Below are positions 17,645 to 26,691 of a stretch of DNA of 64,000 bases, piece after piece. The first letter of the stretch is position 1. Each line of letters starts with the position of its first letter. Source of the DNA: Azospirillum tabaci (GTDB lineage: Bacteria; Pseudomonadota; Alphaproteobacteria; Azospirillales; Azospirillaceae). A program made the position numbers and the translations under genes. The stretch spans positions 114,953 through 178,952 of the forward strand of contig NZ_JACCJY010000016.1 in NCBI RefSeq assembly GCF_014596085.1. The letters run 5' to 3'. Below the pieces are notes generated by a model, which saw nothing but the letters and a program-made list of their open reading frames with translations, made no database searches and had not been told where the DNA came from.

Positions 17645-19329
17645 GAGGCCCACCGCAGACGGTCGAGGCGCTCCCCCTCCACGAAGAGCAGCCGCCACAG
17701 GACGAGGTTCATGCGTGTCCAATGCCGCAGCACGCCGTCCCAATCCTCGCTCGTCCAGGTTCCGGCTTCGCTCCGGTCCAGAATCTCCCGCCGCAGGACG
17801 GGACCGTCCCACCACGGGCTTTCCAACCACAGCGGATGGTCCAGCACTGTGCGGATGAGAGGACGCAAAGCGCCGTTGAACCAAGTCACCATCGGGCTGT
17901 TAAACCCCAGCTTGGAGCGGCGGCGACGCACGGCCTCCGGCATGATCCCCGCCATGGCATCCCGCAGGATGCGCTTGGTGTAGCCGCCGCCGACCTTGGC
18001 GGCAGGCGGCAGGCCGAATGCAAAGCACACGAGGCGCCAGTCCAGCAGGGGCATGCGGACCTCGACGCCATGCGCCATGGAGCAACGGTCGAAATTGCGC
18101 AGGATGGCCGGCAGCGGATCGACATGCACCGCGCGGTACAGGTTGTCATTGACCACGCCCATTGGCCAGTCGAGGAACCAGTGATAGCCACACAGCAGCT
18201 CGTCGCCGCCATGGCCGTCCAGCGACACCGTGATGTTGCGACGGCGCATTTCCCGGTAAAGGCTCCACATGGGAACGGCGATGGTGCTCCACACGTCTTC
18301 CATGGCCCAGATGCTGTCGAGAACATCCGAGAGGGCACCCTGCGGTTCGAAGGCCCAGTAATGCGGCGTGATGCCGCCGCCGGCAACGACGGCGTCCGCA
18401 TAGGGGCGCTCGTCGAGTTCCGTGCCGGGGAAGGTCGCGACAAAGGCGTGCACGTCGCTCCCGGTCTCCTTGCGCAGCATGGCCATCACGGACGCAATCG
18501 CGCCGGAGTCGACGCCGCCGCTGAGGCTTGCCCCAACCGGCCGGTCGCTTCGCAGCCGCAGGCGCACAGCGTCGACCAGCAGGGCACGGAAAGCCTCCAC
18601 CTGCTCCTCGTAGCGTTCCGGGACAGCCGGAACATGGTCGCGGGTTTCCCACCAGCGCGTGACCCGCAGGGTTTTGTCCGGCTCGACGACCATGGCGTGG
18701 CCAGGCATCAGTCGCAGGACACCCGCCATCAGCGTCCGCGGCCCTTCTCCCTCCGCAGCGTTCAACCCATCCAGGGTGGCGGCCGCCTGCTCCCCGTCCA
18801 GCGCCCGGGTGAACCCGTCGAGGCTGGCGAACGCCTTGAGTTCCGAGGCGAAGACGAACCGTTCGTCGTCCTGCGTGTAGTACAGGGGCTTGATGCCGAA
18901 CCGGTCGCGCGCCAGCACCAAGCGATGCTCCTGCCGGTCCCAGATCGCGAACGCCCACATTCCGTTGAAACGCGGCAGGCAATCCAGCCCCCACTGGTCG
19001 AAGGCGGCGACCACGACCTCCGTGTCCGTAGCCGTCCGGAAGCGGTGCCCCGCAGCCTGCAGCACGCTTCGAAGTTCAAGGTAGTTGTAAATTTCGCCGT
19101 TATAGACGATCCAATAACGCTGCCCGTCCTCGCCGCCGTACCCCATGGGATTGCGGCCGGCATCGGACAGGTCGAGAATGGCCAAGCGGCGGTGCCCCAG
19201 CCCGACCGGCCCTTCCAGCCAGAGCCCTTGCCCGTCCGGGCCACGATGAGCCATGGCATCAGTCAGGCGAGACAAGGCGCCGCGATCGGCCGGCTGGGTA
19301 CGATGAAGGAAGCCTGCGATAGCGCACAT
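17641..19329 (-). CDS. Asparagine synthase family amidotransferase, copy 2
   Basis: 562 residues. It starts MCAIAGFLHRT with the catalytic Cys2, although Ala replaces the usual Gly3. It then shows MAHRGPDG, VYNGEIYNYLELR, the PP-loop ASLSGGVDSGAIAS near residue 270 and SLDGHGGDELLCGYHW. It is about 60 residues shorter than copy 1 and clearly diverged from it, so the two are unlikely to be redundant. It heads a four-gene leftward set with the CgeB-like transferase (ATGA overlap), the sugar amidotransferase and the TylF-like methyltransferase. That context favours amidation of a sugar carboxylate rather than asparagine supply. The 186 bases upstream, before the IS66 element, should hold its promoter. 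Confidence 0.9.
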   Translation of the reverse strand: MCAIAGFLHRTQPADRGALSRLTDAMAHRGPDGQGLWLEGPVGLGHRRLAILDLSDAGRNPMGYGGEDGQRYWIVYNGEIYNYLELRSVLQAAGHRFRTATDTEVVVAAFDQWGLDCLPRFNGMWAFAIWDRQEHRLVLARDRFGIKPLYYTQDDERFVFASELKAFASLDGFTRALDGEQAAATLDGLNAAEGEGPRTLMAGVLRLMPGHAMVVEPDKTLRVTRWWETRDHVPAVPERYEEQVEAFRALLVDAVRLRLRSDRPVGASLSGGVDSGAIASVMAMLRKETGSDVHAFVATFPGTELDERPYADAVVAGGGITPHYWAFEPQGALSDVLDSIWAMEDVWSTIAVPMWSLYREMRRRNITVSLDGHGGDELLCGYHWFLDWPMGVVNDNLYRAVHVDPLPAILRNFDRCSMAHGVEVRMPLLDWRLVCFAFGLPPAAKVGGGYTKRILRDAMAGIMPEAVRRRRSKLGFNSPMVTWFNGALRPLIRTVLDHPLWLESPWWDGPVLRREILDRSEAGTWTSEDWDGVLRHWTRMNLVLWRLLFVEGERLDRLRWAS

Positions 19330-19515
19330 GGACAGGACCGACTCAGGCCATCAGGAAAAAGGGGCTGCGGGGGCAATCGCCGAGGGACAAAATTGCAGAA
19401 ACGAATCCTATGCCCCCTTATTGCTTAACTTTATATTAAAATGAACTTTCTGCCGGTTCGTTCCTATGAATTCCATCATGCATTCCATGCCGCTCAACGA
19501 AAATGAAATCGAAAT
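19330..19515. other. Intergenic leader upstream of asparagine synthase copy 2, ends at IS66 insertion
   Basis: A relatively AT-rich stretch (TTATTGCTTAACTTTATATT near 19420-19439) between the minus-strand asparagine synthase and the IS66 element. It probably carries the promoter of the leftward set. The insertion separated it from the DNA now at 20930 onward. Confidence 0.4.
19508..19515. repeat. Left 8-bp target site duplication of IS66 element
   Basis: ATCGAAAT, repeated exactly at 20930-20937 on the other side of the element. Confidence 0.88.
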
Positions 19516-20929
19516 GTAACTGCTCACGGGGCTGGCGAAATGGGTTGCGCCACCTCGTTGAATATGAGTCAACGTCCGAATGGAAAAACCGCCGCGCCAC
19601 CGCCTGAGTGATGCTGAGAAGGACGCCCTGCTTTTTGAGCAGGCGGCGTTGATCGAGCGGTTGGCGGCGCGGATCACGGAACTCGAGGCGCTGGTCGGCA
19701 AGCCGCGCAAGACGTCGTCGAACTCCCACATGCCGCCGTCACAGGATGGCCTCGGTCGCCCCGGCTCGAAGGCGGCGGCCAAGCGTCGGCGTAAGCCGCG
19801 GCCATCCCGTCCCGGTGTGTCGCGTCCGCTGAGCGAGGAGCCGGACAAGGCGGAGCGCCGGTTTGCCGAGTCCTGCCCGCATTGCGGGATGGTGGTGTCG
19901 GCGATGTTCCAGCGCTGCCGGCATCGCTACGATCACATCGACCTTCCGGTCATCCGCCCGGTGGTGACACGGGTGGAACTGTTCGGCGGTCGCTGCGGCG
20001 GCTGCGAGCGGCGCTACCGGGCCGGGAATCCACTCGTTGCTGGCCTACCTTCACCACAGCCATCACGTCGGCTTCGAGCGGCTGTCGCGGATGCTGAAGG
20101 AACTGTTCGGGCTGACCATCTCCGAAGGCGCCATCGCCAACAGCTTCTGGCGGATGGGGGCAGCGTTCGGCACGGCCCGCGCAGCGATCAAGGCCAAGCT
20201 GTTGACGGCGCCGGTCATCGCATCGGACCAAACCACCACGCGGGTGAACGGCGCCACCCAGTGGCAGTGGGTCCTCCATTCCGACAAGGGCGTGCTGCAC
20301 GATATCGTCTCCAGCCGGGCTCGGAGCGTGGCGGAACAGCTTCTCGGCGATTATCGGCCGGAGATCTGGGTGTCGGACCGCTACGCCAGGCAGCAGGAGT
20401 TGGCCCACCTTCATCAGGTCTGCCTCGCCCATGTCCTGCGCGACGTCCAGTACGCCATCGACTGCGGCGACACCGTCGTCGCTCCCAAAATCCGCGACCA
20501 TCTGCGCTGGGCCATCCGCATCGGCAAGCGACGCCCCAGCTTGAAGGACAGCACGTTCGCCGCCTATGCCGCCAGGGCTGGCCACGGGCTCAATGCCCTG
20601 CTCGGCGTTCCCGCCGCCCATCCAGCCGGACGCGACCTGCAGCGCCAGATCAAGGCGTGGCGCGGCAAGTTCTTCGTATTCCTCGCCGACCGCCGCGTCC
20701 CGCCCACCAACAACGCCAGCGAACAGGAAATCCGACCCTTCGTCATCTTCCGCAAGGTCACGGACGGGTTCCGATCAAGCTGGGGGCTGGGGATCCATGC
20801 CGGTTATCGATCTGTCACCGGAACCGCCCGCTTGCAAGGCCAGTCCGCCTGGAACGCCATCCGCGTCCTCGTAGATGGCACTTTTGCCGTCGCCTGAACA
20901 CCAGCGTTGCCAGCCACGTAAGAAATTAC
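19516..20929 (+). mobile_element. IS66-family insertion sequence, 1414 bp, with TIRs and 8-bp target duplication
   Basis: Boundaries are read directly. Imperfect terminal inverted repeats at 19516-19537 (GTAACTGCTCACGGGGCTGG...) and 20908-20929 match at about 17 of the first 21 positions. The element is flanked by the direct repeat ATCGAAAT at 19508-19515 and 20930-20937. An 8-bp duplication is the hallmark of IS66 transposition, and the encoded protein is an IS66-type DDE transposase. It carries no tnpA/tnpB accessory ORFs, so it is the short single-transposase type. The perfect duplication says it inserted here by itself and fairly recently. It split an intergenic region and no coding gene. 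Confidence 0.9.
19580..20897 (+). pseudogene. IS66-family transposase (TnpC-type), frameshifted
   Basis: Two overlapping frames together make one transposase. The first, from the ATG at 19580, gives a leucine-rich coiled N-terminus, the SSNSHMPPSQDG motif typical of IS66 proteins and a zinc-binding CPHC...CGGC region. It stays sensible until GCERRYRAGNP near 20029. The homologous protein then continues one frame over from about 20025 as GIHSLLAYLHHSHHVGFERL, through SDQTTTRVNG, VCLAHVLRDVQYAI and TNNASEQEIRPF (the DDE catalytic core), and stops at 20897. The few residues normally linking the zinc region to the barrel are missing, so a small deletion with frameshift is the simplest reading. 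The element probably cannot move by itself unless frameshifting rescues it. Confidence 0.85.
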
Positions 20930-20937
20930 ATCGAAAT
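20930..20937. repeat. Right 8-bp target site duplication of IS66 element
   Basis: ATCGAAAT, identical to 19508-19515; directly abuts the right terminal inverted repeat. Confidence 0.88.
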
Positions 20938-21051
20938 ATTCTCCTGAATGTTTTGGCACAGAAGAAAAATATCTTTCCGGGGAGAAAACGACCTTGCTTT
21001 CTCGAAAGGAAAACATGCCCTCTGCCGTATATCGCATGATCCAGACACAGC

Positions 21052-22530
21052 ATGGAGCATAGATTGATGCCGCGTGGCTGCATTGCCCTGATCTCATCGA
21101 GCCATGGCGAGGAGGCCTCCGCCATCGCGGCAGCCCTGACCGATCTGGCAGCCCTTGCCTCCCCAGGGCCGGACGCATGCGCGGATCCGGATGTGCGAGG
21201 CATCGTCATCGTCACTCCGCCCGCCACGGGAGCGAATCTGGCGCGTCACGCGCTCGCGGCCGGCAAGCACGTCATGATGGAAGCGTCGGCGGTGTCGACT
21301 GGAACACTCGAAGCGCTTGCACGGGAGGCGGACGCGCGTGGTCTGTTCCTATGCGTCTGGAACCGCTGGGCGTACGCCCCCGCCTTCCTGCGGCTGAGAG
21401 CGCTCAAAGCGGAAGGCGCGCTCGGCCGGTTGCGGCACATCACCGCCCTCCGGCCGTGTGGAGACGGGAGCGATCCCTGGACCGCCTGTCACGAGGCTAT
21501 CGGCGCGGTGATGGCGCTGGTCGGGCGGGATCCCTCCACGGTCCAGGCCCGTGTCGTCACCACCGCCTCGCGAATGTTGCCGGCTGCGGTCACCGTTCTT
21601 CTCGATTTCCCGTCGGGGGAAACGGCGGAGGTGACGGCGACCACGCTCTTAAACGCGCGCGACGACCTGTTCGCCGTGGCCGGCGACCGCCGGCGGGCGG
21701 TCCTGGACTGGAACGCCCAGCCGCACCGGGCGCTTCGGCTGTTCCCGATGCGCGAGGATGGGGACGAGGACGGCGCTCCCGCGCCGGTCGGCCCGGAAAG
21801 CGCAATCCACCGGGCCTGTGCGCATTTCCTTGACGTCGTCCGGCAGGGATCGCGCCCACTGACCGACGCCACCGACGCGATGCCGGTCCTGCGCGTGATG
21901 GACGCCGCACGCGCGGCTGGCGAAGGGGATAGGCACGCCCGGACGGGAAGGATCACCACGATTCCCGGCGTCAGCGTCCATGAAAGCGCCTGGGTGGACG
22001 CCCCCGCGGAGATCGGCGAGGGGACGCGCATCTGGCATTTCACCCATGTGCTTGCCGGCGCGCGCATCGGCCGCAACTGCAACATCGGGCAGAACGTGAT
22101 GATTGGCCCCGGCGTGACGGTGGGCAATGGCTGCAAGATACAGAACAACGTCAGCATCTATCCGGGCGTCGAACTGTCGGACGGCGTCTTCTGCGGCCCG
22201 TCCTGCGTGTTCACCAACGTCATCAATCCCCGGGCCGAGATCGAACGCAAGACCGAATTCCGGACCACGTTCGTCGGGCGGGGTGCGTCCATCGGCGCCA
22301 ATGCGACGATCGTGTGCGGCGTCACGCTGGGCGCCTACAGTTTCATCGCCGCCGGCGCGGTCGTGACCCGCGACGTTCCTCCCCATGCCCTGATGGCCGG
22401 TGTACCGGCGCGGCGCATCGGCTGGATGTCGCATGCCGGGCACCGTCTCGGCCCCAACCTGACCTGCCCTTCCGAAGGGCGGCGCTACATGGAGACAGGA
22501 CCGGACCGGCTGGAGGAAATCAACCGTTGA
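21052..22530 (+). CDS. Fusion of degenerate Gfo/Idh oxidoreductase-like domain and left-handed beta-helix N-acetyltransferase (WbpD/WlbB-like)
   Basis: 492 residues. Residues ~1-300 follow the order of a Gfo/Idh/MocA protein ([45 protein letters not shown]), but the GxGxxG nucleotide loop is absent and the usual EKP is EAS, so the catalytic Lys is missing. Residues ~305-470 are a hexapeptide-repeat acetyltransferase: [59 protein letters not shown] and [20 protein letters not shown]. This is the WbpD/WlbB family that acetylates the 3-amino group of UDP-2-acetamido-3-amino glucuronate. With the WbpB-like and WbpE-like genes at 9621-11812 it completes a 2,3-diacetamido sugar branch. An alternative start lies at 21067. 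Confidence 0.88.
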   Translation: MEHRLMPRGCIALISSSHGEEASAIAAALTDLAALASPGPDACADPDVRGIVIVTPPATGANLARHALAAGKHVMMEASAVSTGTLEALAREADARGLFLCVWNRWAYAPAFLRLRALKAEGALGRLRHITALRPCGDGSDPWTACHEAIGAVMALVGRDPSTVQARVVTTASRMLPAAVTVLLDFPSGETAEVTATTLLNARDDLFAVAGDRRRAVLDWNAQPHRALRLFPMREDGDEDGAPAPVGPESAIHRACAHFLDVVRQGSRPLTDATDAMPVLRVMDAARAAGEGDRHARTGRITTIPGVSVHESAWVDAPAEIGEGTRIWHFTHVLAGARIGRNCNIGQNVMIGPGVTVGNGCKIQNNVSIYPGVELSDGVFCGPSCVFTNVINPRAEIERKTEFRTTFVGRGASIGANATIVCGVTLGAYSFIAAGAVVTRDVPPHALMAGVPARRIGWMSHAGHRLGPNLTCPSEGRRYMETGPDRLEEINR

Positions 22531-22674
22531 ACGGACAACGGGCGAGCGGCGCAGCGTGCCGTGCAAAATTGAAGCTTTATTTACCAATGCCACCACATTG
22601 TTGCGGACCGCATACGCTTCGACGGCGGTGCGCACGCTCAAGGCCGGCACTGCTCCTAAGGACACCGTCCCTTC

Positions 22675-23754
22675 ATGTCTGCGTCTCGCCCGTATAGGAT
22701 CCTGATCACCGGCGGTGCCGGCTTCGTGGGATCGAATCTCGCTGTGCGGCTGGCCCACCATCTGGACGGAGCAAGCATCCTCTGCCTCGACAACCTGAAG
22801 CGGCGTGGATCCGAACTGGCGCTGCAGCGGTTGTCCAAGGCGGGTGTCGCCTTCCAGCATGGCGACATCCGCAATCCGGAGGATCTTGCCGAAGCCGGCC
22901 GTTTCGATCTCCTGATCGAATGCTCAGCCGAACCATCCGTCCACGCTGGCTACGACGGCAGCCCCTCCTACCTCGTGAACACGAACCTCGTCGGCACAGT
23001 CCATTGCCTGGATGCGGCGCGCCGGTGCGGCGGCGACATAATCTTCCTGTCCACCAGCCGCGTCTATCCGATCGACAGCCTGCGCGCATTGCCTCTGGAG
23101 CGGCGCGGCGATCGCTTGGTCATCCGCGACGGAGCCGCGGGCACCGGATGGTCGGCCCGTGGCATCACCGTCGATTTCCCGATGCGCGGCAGCCGTTCTC
23201 TTTACGGTGCGACAAAGCTGTCCTCGGAACTTCTGATCGAGGAGTACGCGGCGCTCTACGGGCTTCGTTCCGTCGTCAACCGCTGCGGGGTCCTGACCGG
23301 CCCCTGGCAGATGGGGAAGGTGGATCAGGGATTCGTTGTGCTCTGGGCAGCCCGCCATCTCTTCGGTGGCCCGCTTGGCTATTCCGGCTTCGGGGGCGAA
23401 GGCATCCAAGTGCGCGACATTCTTCATGTCGATGATCTGTTTGACCTGGTTCGCCGGCAGATCGCCGGTATGGATCACGTCCGCGGGCAGGTGTTCAACG
23501 TCGGCGGCGGCTTGGCGAACAGCACGTCGCTGGCCGAGCTGACGGACGCCTGCGCACTCCGCGTGGATTGTCGCGTCGCCGTGGCGTCGACGCCCGAGAC
23601 TAGGCCGGCGGATATTCCCTGGTACGTGACCGACAACACGGCCGTCACCGAAGCCACCGGATGGACTCCGACCCGCTCGGTGGACATGATCCTCGACGAC
23701 ATCTTCCAATGGCTCGGCGACCATCGCCATGTCCTGGAACCTGTTCTCCGCTGA
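22675..23754 (+). CDS. NAD-dependent sugar-nucleotide epimerase/dehydratase (CDP-paratose 2-epimerase-like)
   Basis: 359 residues of the extended short-chain dehydrogenase family. [15 protein letters not shown] gives the NAD loop (residues 9-23), [10 protein letters not shown] the acidic cofactor contact, and [17 protein letters not shown] the catalytic YxxxK near residue 182. The insertion between the FLSTSRVYP strand and YxxxK, and the [23 protein letters not shown] stretch, are features of CDP-paratose/tyvelose 2-epimerases. It precedes a second member of the same group by 65 bases. Substrate not proven; a nucleotide-linked deoxyhexose is the likely class. Confidence 0.87.
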   Translation: MSASRPYRILITGGAGFVGSNLAVRLAHHLDGASILCLDNLKRRGSELALQRLSKAGVAFQHGDIRNPEDLAEAGRFDLLIECSAEPSVHAGYDGSPSYLVNTNLVGTVHCLDAARRCGGDIIFLSTSRVYPIDSLRALPLERRGDRLVIRDGAAGTGWSARGITVDFPMRGSRSLYGATKLSSELLIEEYAALYGLRSVVNRCGVLTGPWQMGKVDQGFVVLWAARHLFGGPLGYSGFGGEGIQVRDILHVDDLFDLVRRQIAGMDHVRGQVFNVGGGLANSTSLAELTDACALRVDCRVAVASTPETRPADIPWYVTDNTAVTEATGWTPTRSVDMILDDIFQWLGDHRHVLEPVLR

Positions 23755-23819
23755 CGCCGTGCCGGAAAGCACACAAGAAATGTCGCCGCCACGGCCAAGA
23801 ACACATAAGGAGAAGCGAG

Positions 23820-24890
23820 ATGTCCGTCCTCATTGTCACTGGGTCGGCTGGGCTGATCGGCGCCGAAGCCGTCGGGTTCTTTGCGGAAAAGGGCTTTGGC
23901 GTCGTCGGCGTCGACAACGACATGCGGCGTTACTTCTTCGGCGACGAGGCCAGCACGACCTGGAGCCGGGAACGGCTGGAGAAACGACATCCGTCCTACA
24001 CCCACATCACGGCCGACATCCGCGACCAGGACGCCATGGACGCGCTCTTCGCGCGCTACGGCTCGGCCATCGCGCTGGTCATCCACACGGCCGCGCAACC
24101 CTCCCACGACTGGGCGGCGCGCGAGCCTTTCACCGACTTCTCGGTCAACGCCAACGGCACGCTGAACCTGCTGGAGATGACCCGGCGTCATTGCCCGGAC
24201 GCGCCCTTCATCTTCACCTCGTCCAATAAGGTCTACGGCGACACACCCAACGCCCTGCCGCTGGTGGAGCGCGAGACCCGCTGGGAGCTGGACCCGTCCC
24301 ACCCCTGGGCCGAACACGGCATCCCAGAAGACATGAGCATCGACCAGACCAAGCACAGCCTGTTCGGCGCCTCCAAGGTCGCCGCGGACGTGATGGTGCA
24401 GGAATACGGGCGCTATTTCGGCATGAAGACCGCCTGCTTCCGCGGCGGCTGCCTGACCGGGCCGGGCCATTCCGGCGCTCAGCTCCACGGCTTCCTGGCC
24501 TATCTGATGAAATGCGCGGTCACCGGCACGCCCTACCGCGTGTTCGGCTACAAGGGCAAGCAGGTGCGCGACAACATCCATTCCTTCGATCTGGTGAACG
24601 CCTTCTGGCACTTCTTCCAGAAGCCGCGCAGCGCCGAGGTCTACAACATCGGCGGCGGTCGCCATTCCAACTGCTCGATGGCGGAGGCCATTGCCAAGGC
24701 CGAGCAACTTACCGGCCGTTCGATGGTCTGGAGCTACGACGAGACCAACCGAATCGGTGATCACATCTGGTGGATCAGCGACATCCGGCGCTTTCAAGAG
24801 CATTATCCGGACTGGTCGCTGACCCGCGACATCGACGGCATCCTGGCCGAGATGCACGCCGAAATGGCTGACCGGTTCGCCCGCCAGTGA
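23820..24890 (+). CDS. NAD-dependent epimerase (CDP-paratose 2-epimerase-like), second copy
   Basis: 356 residues from the ATG at 23820, preceded by AGGAGA; a longer in-frame extension overlaps the previous gene and was rejected. The NAD loop is [18 protein letters not shown]. In the catalytic region [15 protein letters not shown] and [17 protein letters not shown], the usual Tyr of YxxxK is Phe. The strand-end Ser and the Lys are kept. [24 protein letters not shown] segment is again paratose-epimerase-like. Either this subgroup uses a different acid/base residue or the protein does not catalyse a full epimerisation. It lies 49 bases before the radical SAM gene, probably in one transcript with its neighbours. 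Confidence 0.85.
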   Translation: MSVLIVTGSAGLIGAEAVGFFAEKGFGVVGVDNDMRRYFFGDEASTTWSRERLEKRHPSYTHITADIRDQDAMDALFARYGSAIALVIHTAAQPSHDWAAREPFTDFSVNANGTLNLLEMTRRHCPDAPFIFTSSNKVYGDTPNALPLVERETRWELDPSHPWAEHGIPEDMSIDQTKHSLFGASKVAADVMVQEYGRYFGMKTACFRGGCLTGPGHSGAQLHGFLAYLMKCAVTGTPYRVFGYKGKQVRDNIHSFDLVNAFWHFFQKPRSAEVYNIGGGRHSNCSMAEAIAKAEQLTGRSMVWSYDETNRIGDHIWWISDIRRFQEHYPDWSLTRDIDGILAEMHAEMADRFARQ

Positions 24891-24939
24891 TGATTGGCCT
24901 GAGAATGACGATCCGCAGGGAGCGGTGGAAGGAAGCGCG

Positions 24940-26673
24940 ATGAAGGTCCTGTTCAGCAATCCGCCCTGGTGGGTCAAGCGGTTCGAGTTCGATGGCGACG
25001 ACGCCCCGGCCTCGGCGTGGTTCAGCGGCGTGCGCGCCGGTTCGCGGTGGCCGCACACCAACCAAGCCCACTCCTCGCCCGGCAACTTCGTGTTCGGCGA
25101 ATACATGCCCTATCCCTTCTTTATGGGCTACGCCGCGACCTACGCCGCCAAGGCCACCGGGGCGAAGGTGACGTTCCGCGATTCCATCGCGCTGCGCGAG
25201 TCCTACGACAGCTATTTCCAGCATCTGCGGGACGAGCGGTACGAGTACATCTTCATCGAGACGGCGACGCCCTGCTGGGACCACGACCAGACCATCGTCC
25301 GCCGCATCAAGGAGATCCTGCCCGACACGAAGATCGTGCTGACCGGCGCCCTGTCCGCCAAGGGCGAGGCGGTGCTGGCCGACCATCCGGTCCACGCTGT
25401 CATCCAGGGCGAGTACGAGAAGGGCAGCGTGCGCGTGCTGAACGGCGCCACCGGCGTGCTTTCCCACGAGCTGCTGACGGTGGCGGAGATGAACGCCGCC
25501 CCCTATCCCTACTTCGACGACGTGATCGCCCACCGCTATTGGGACGTGAACCCCGCCGGGCAGAAGGCGCCGCAGCTCCAGGTCTGGGCCAGCCGCGGCT
25601 GCCCGTACAAGTGCATCTTCTGCGTCTGGCCGGCGACCATGACCGGCAACGACCCGGACGGCACCGGCAAGCGCTCGGTCCGCTTCTACGAGCCGGACTA
25701 CGTGGAAGGGATGCTGCGCGAGCTGGTCGGACGCTACGGCTACCGGTCGATCTATTTCGACGACGACACCTTCAACCTCGGCGACAAGCACGTCCTGGGG
25801 ATCTGCGAGGTGATGACCCGCATCGGCCTGCCCTGGTCGGCCATGTGCCGCGCCGACACCATCAAGCTGGAAACGTGGCAGGCCATGCGCGACAGCGGCT
25901 GCTTTGGCGTCAAGCTGGGCTTCGAGAGCGGCAACCAGTGGGTCAACGACAACATCGTCAACAAGCGCCTGAACCTGGAGACCGCGCGCGCCGCGGTGCA
26001 TGAGATCAAGCGTTTGGGCATGACGGTGCACGGCACCTTCACCTACGGCCTGCCGGGCGAGACGCGCGAGCAGATGCAGGACACCAAGGCCTACATCGCC
26101 AGCCTGCCGCTCGACACCTTCCAGGAGACGGGCTGCGGCGAGATCGAGGGCACGCCCATGTCCACCCTGCGCGAGAAGGGCCACCTCGACCGCTACGCGG
26201 GGGCGGCGCTCGACGAGCAGTATCTCTATGTGCCCGACGGCGGCGAGAAGATGCGCCTCCTGTCCGAAGGCGACCTCGCCATCGGGGCCGACAAGGCCAA
26301 GAGCAGCTCCGACTACCTGATCCGCCAGTGGCGCGCGCTGGGTGCCGCGGTGACCGAAGCGGCGGCGGACGGCCCGGTGGCCCTGTGGGGCGTCGGCACC
26401 GACTTCTTCGAGACGTTGGGGCAGGTGCCGGCGCTGAAGCCGCTCATCACGGAGGGCCGCGTGCGGCTGTTCGACGGCAAGCTGGCCGGGCAGTCGCTGG
26501 ACGGCGCCCCGGTGGAGGCCCCTGCCGCCCTGCCCGGCTTCGCCGGGCCGGTCTTCCTCACGCCGCGCATCGTCTCCTCCCGCACGGCGATGCGGCAGGA
26601 CGCGGCGCGGCTGGGAATTCCCGCCGCCGCCCTGCGCGATCTCTACAACGACGCGCCCGTTCCTGCGGAATGA
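24940..26673 (+). CDS. B12-binding-domain radical SAM protein
   Basis: 577 residues from the ATG at 24940 with GGAAGGA upstream. Residues 1-~180 have the order of a cobalamin-binding Rossmann domain (VLFSNPPWWVKRF, FFMGYAATYAAKATGAKVTFRD, KIVLTGALSAKG). Next comes the radical SAM barrel with the iron-sulfur motif RGCPYKCIFC near residue 220, the YRSIYFDDDTF strand, KLGFESGNQWV and GTFTYGLPGET. The last ~130 residues (GPVALWGVGTDFFETL, LFDGKLAGQSLDG) form an extra Rossmann-like tail. B12 radical SAM enzymes methylate or rearrange unactivated carbons; in a sugar cluster a C-methylation or rearrangement is plausible. Substrate unknown. Confidence 0.85.
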   Translation: MKVLFSNPPWWVKRFEFDGDDAPASAWFSGVRAGSRWPHTNQAHSSPGNFVFGEYMPYPFFMGYAATYAAKATGAKVTFRDSIALRESYDSYFQHLRDERYEYIFIETATPCWDHDQTIVRRIKEILPDTKIVLTGALSAKGEAVLADHPVHAVIQGEYEKGSVRVLNGATGVLSHELLTVAEMNAAPYPYFDDVIAHRYWDVNPAGQKAPQLQVWASRGCPYKCIFCVWPATMTGNDPDGTGKRSVRFYEPDYVEGMLRELVGRYGYRSIYFDDDTFNLGDKHVLGICEVMTRIGLPWSAMCRADTIKLETWQAMRDSGCFGVKLGFESGNQWVNDNIVNKRLNLETARAAVHEIKRLGMTVHGTFTYGLPGETREQMQDTKAYIASLPLDTFQETGCGEIEGTPMSTLREKGHLDRYAGAALDEQYLYVPDGGEKMRLLSEGDLAIGADKAKSSSDYLIRQWRALGAAVTEAAADGPVALWGVGTDFFETLGQVPALKPLITEGRVRLFDGKLAGQSLDGAPVEAPAALPGFAGPVFLTPRIVSSRTAMRQDAARLGIPAAALRDLYNDAPVPAE

Positions 26674-26691
26674 CGGGCGGGGGAGAGGCGG

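Noticed and set aside
20037..20897. Separate transposase gene starting at 20037
   Set aside because: It is the second half of the IS66 transposase continuing after a frameshift; the TTG there is not a credible independent start.
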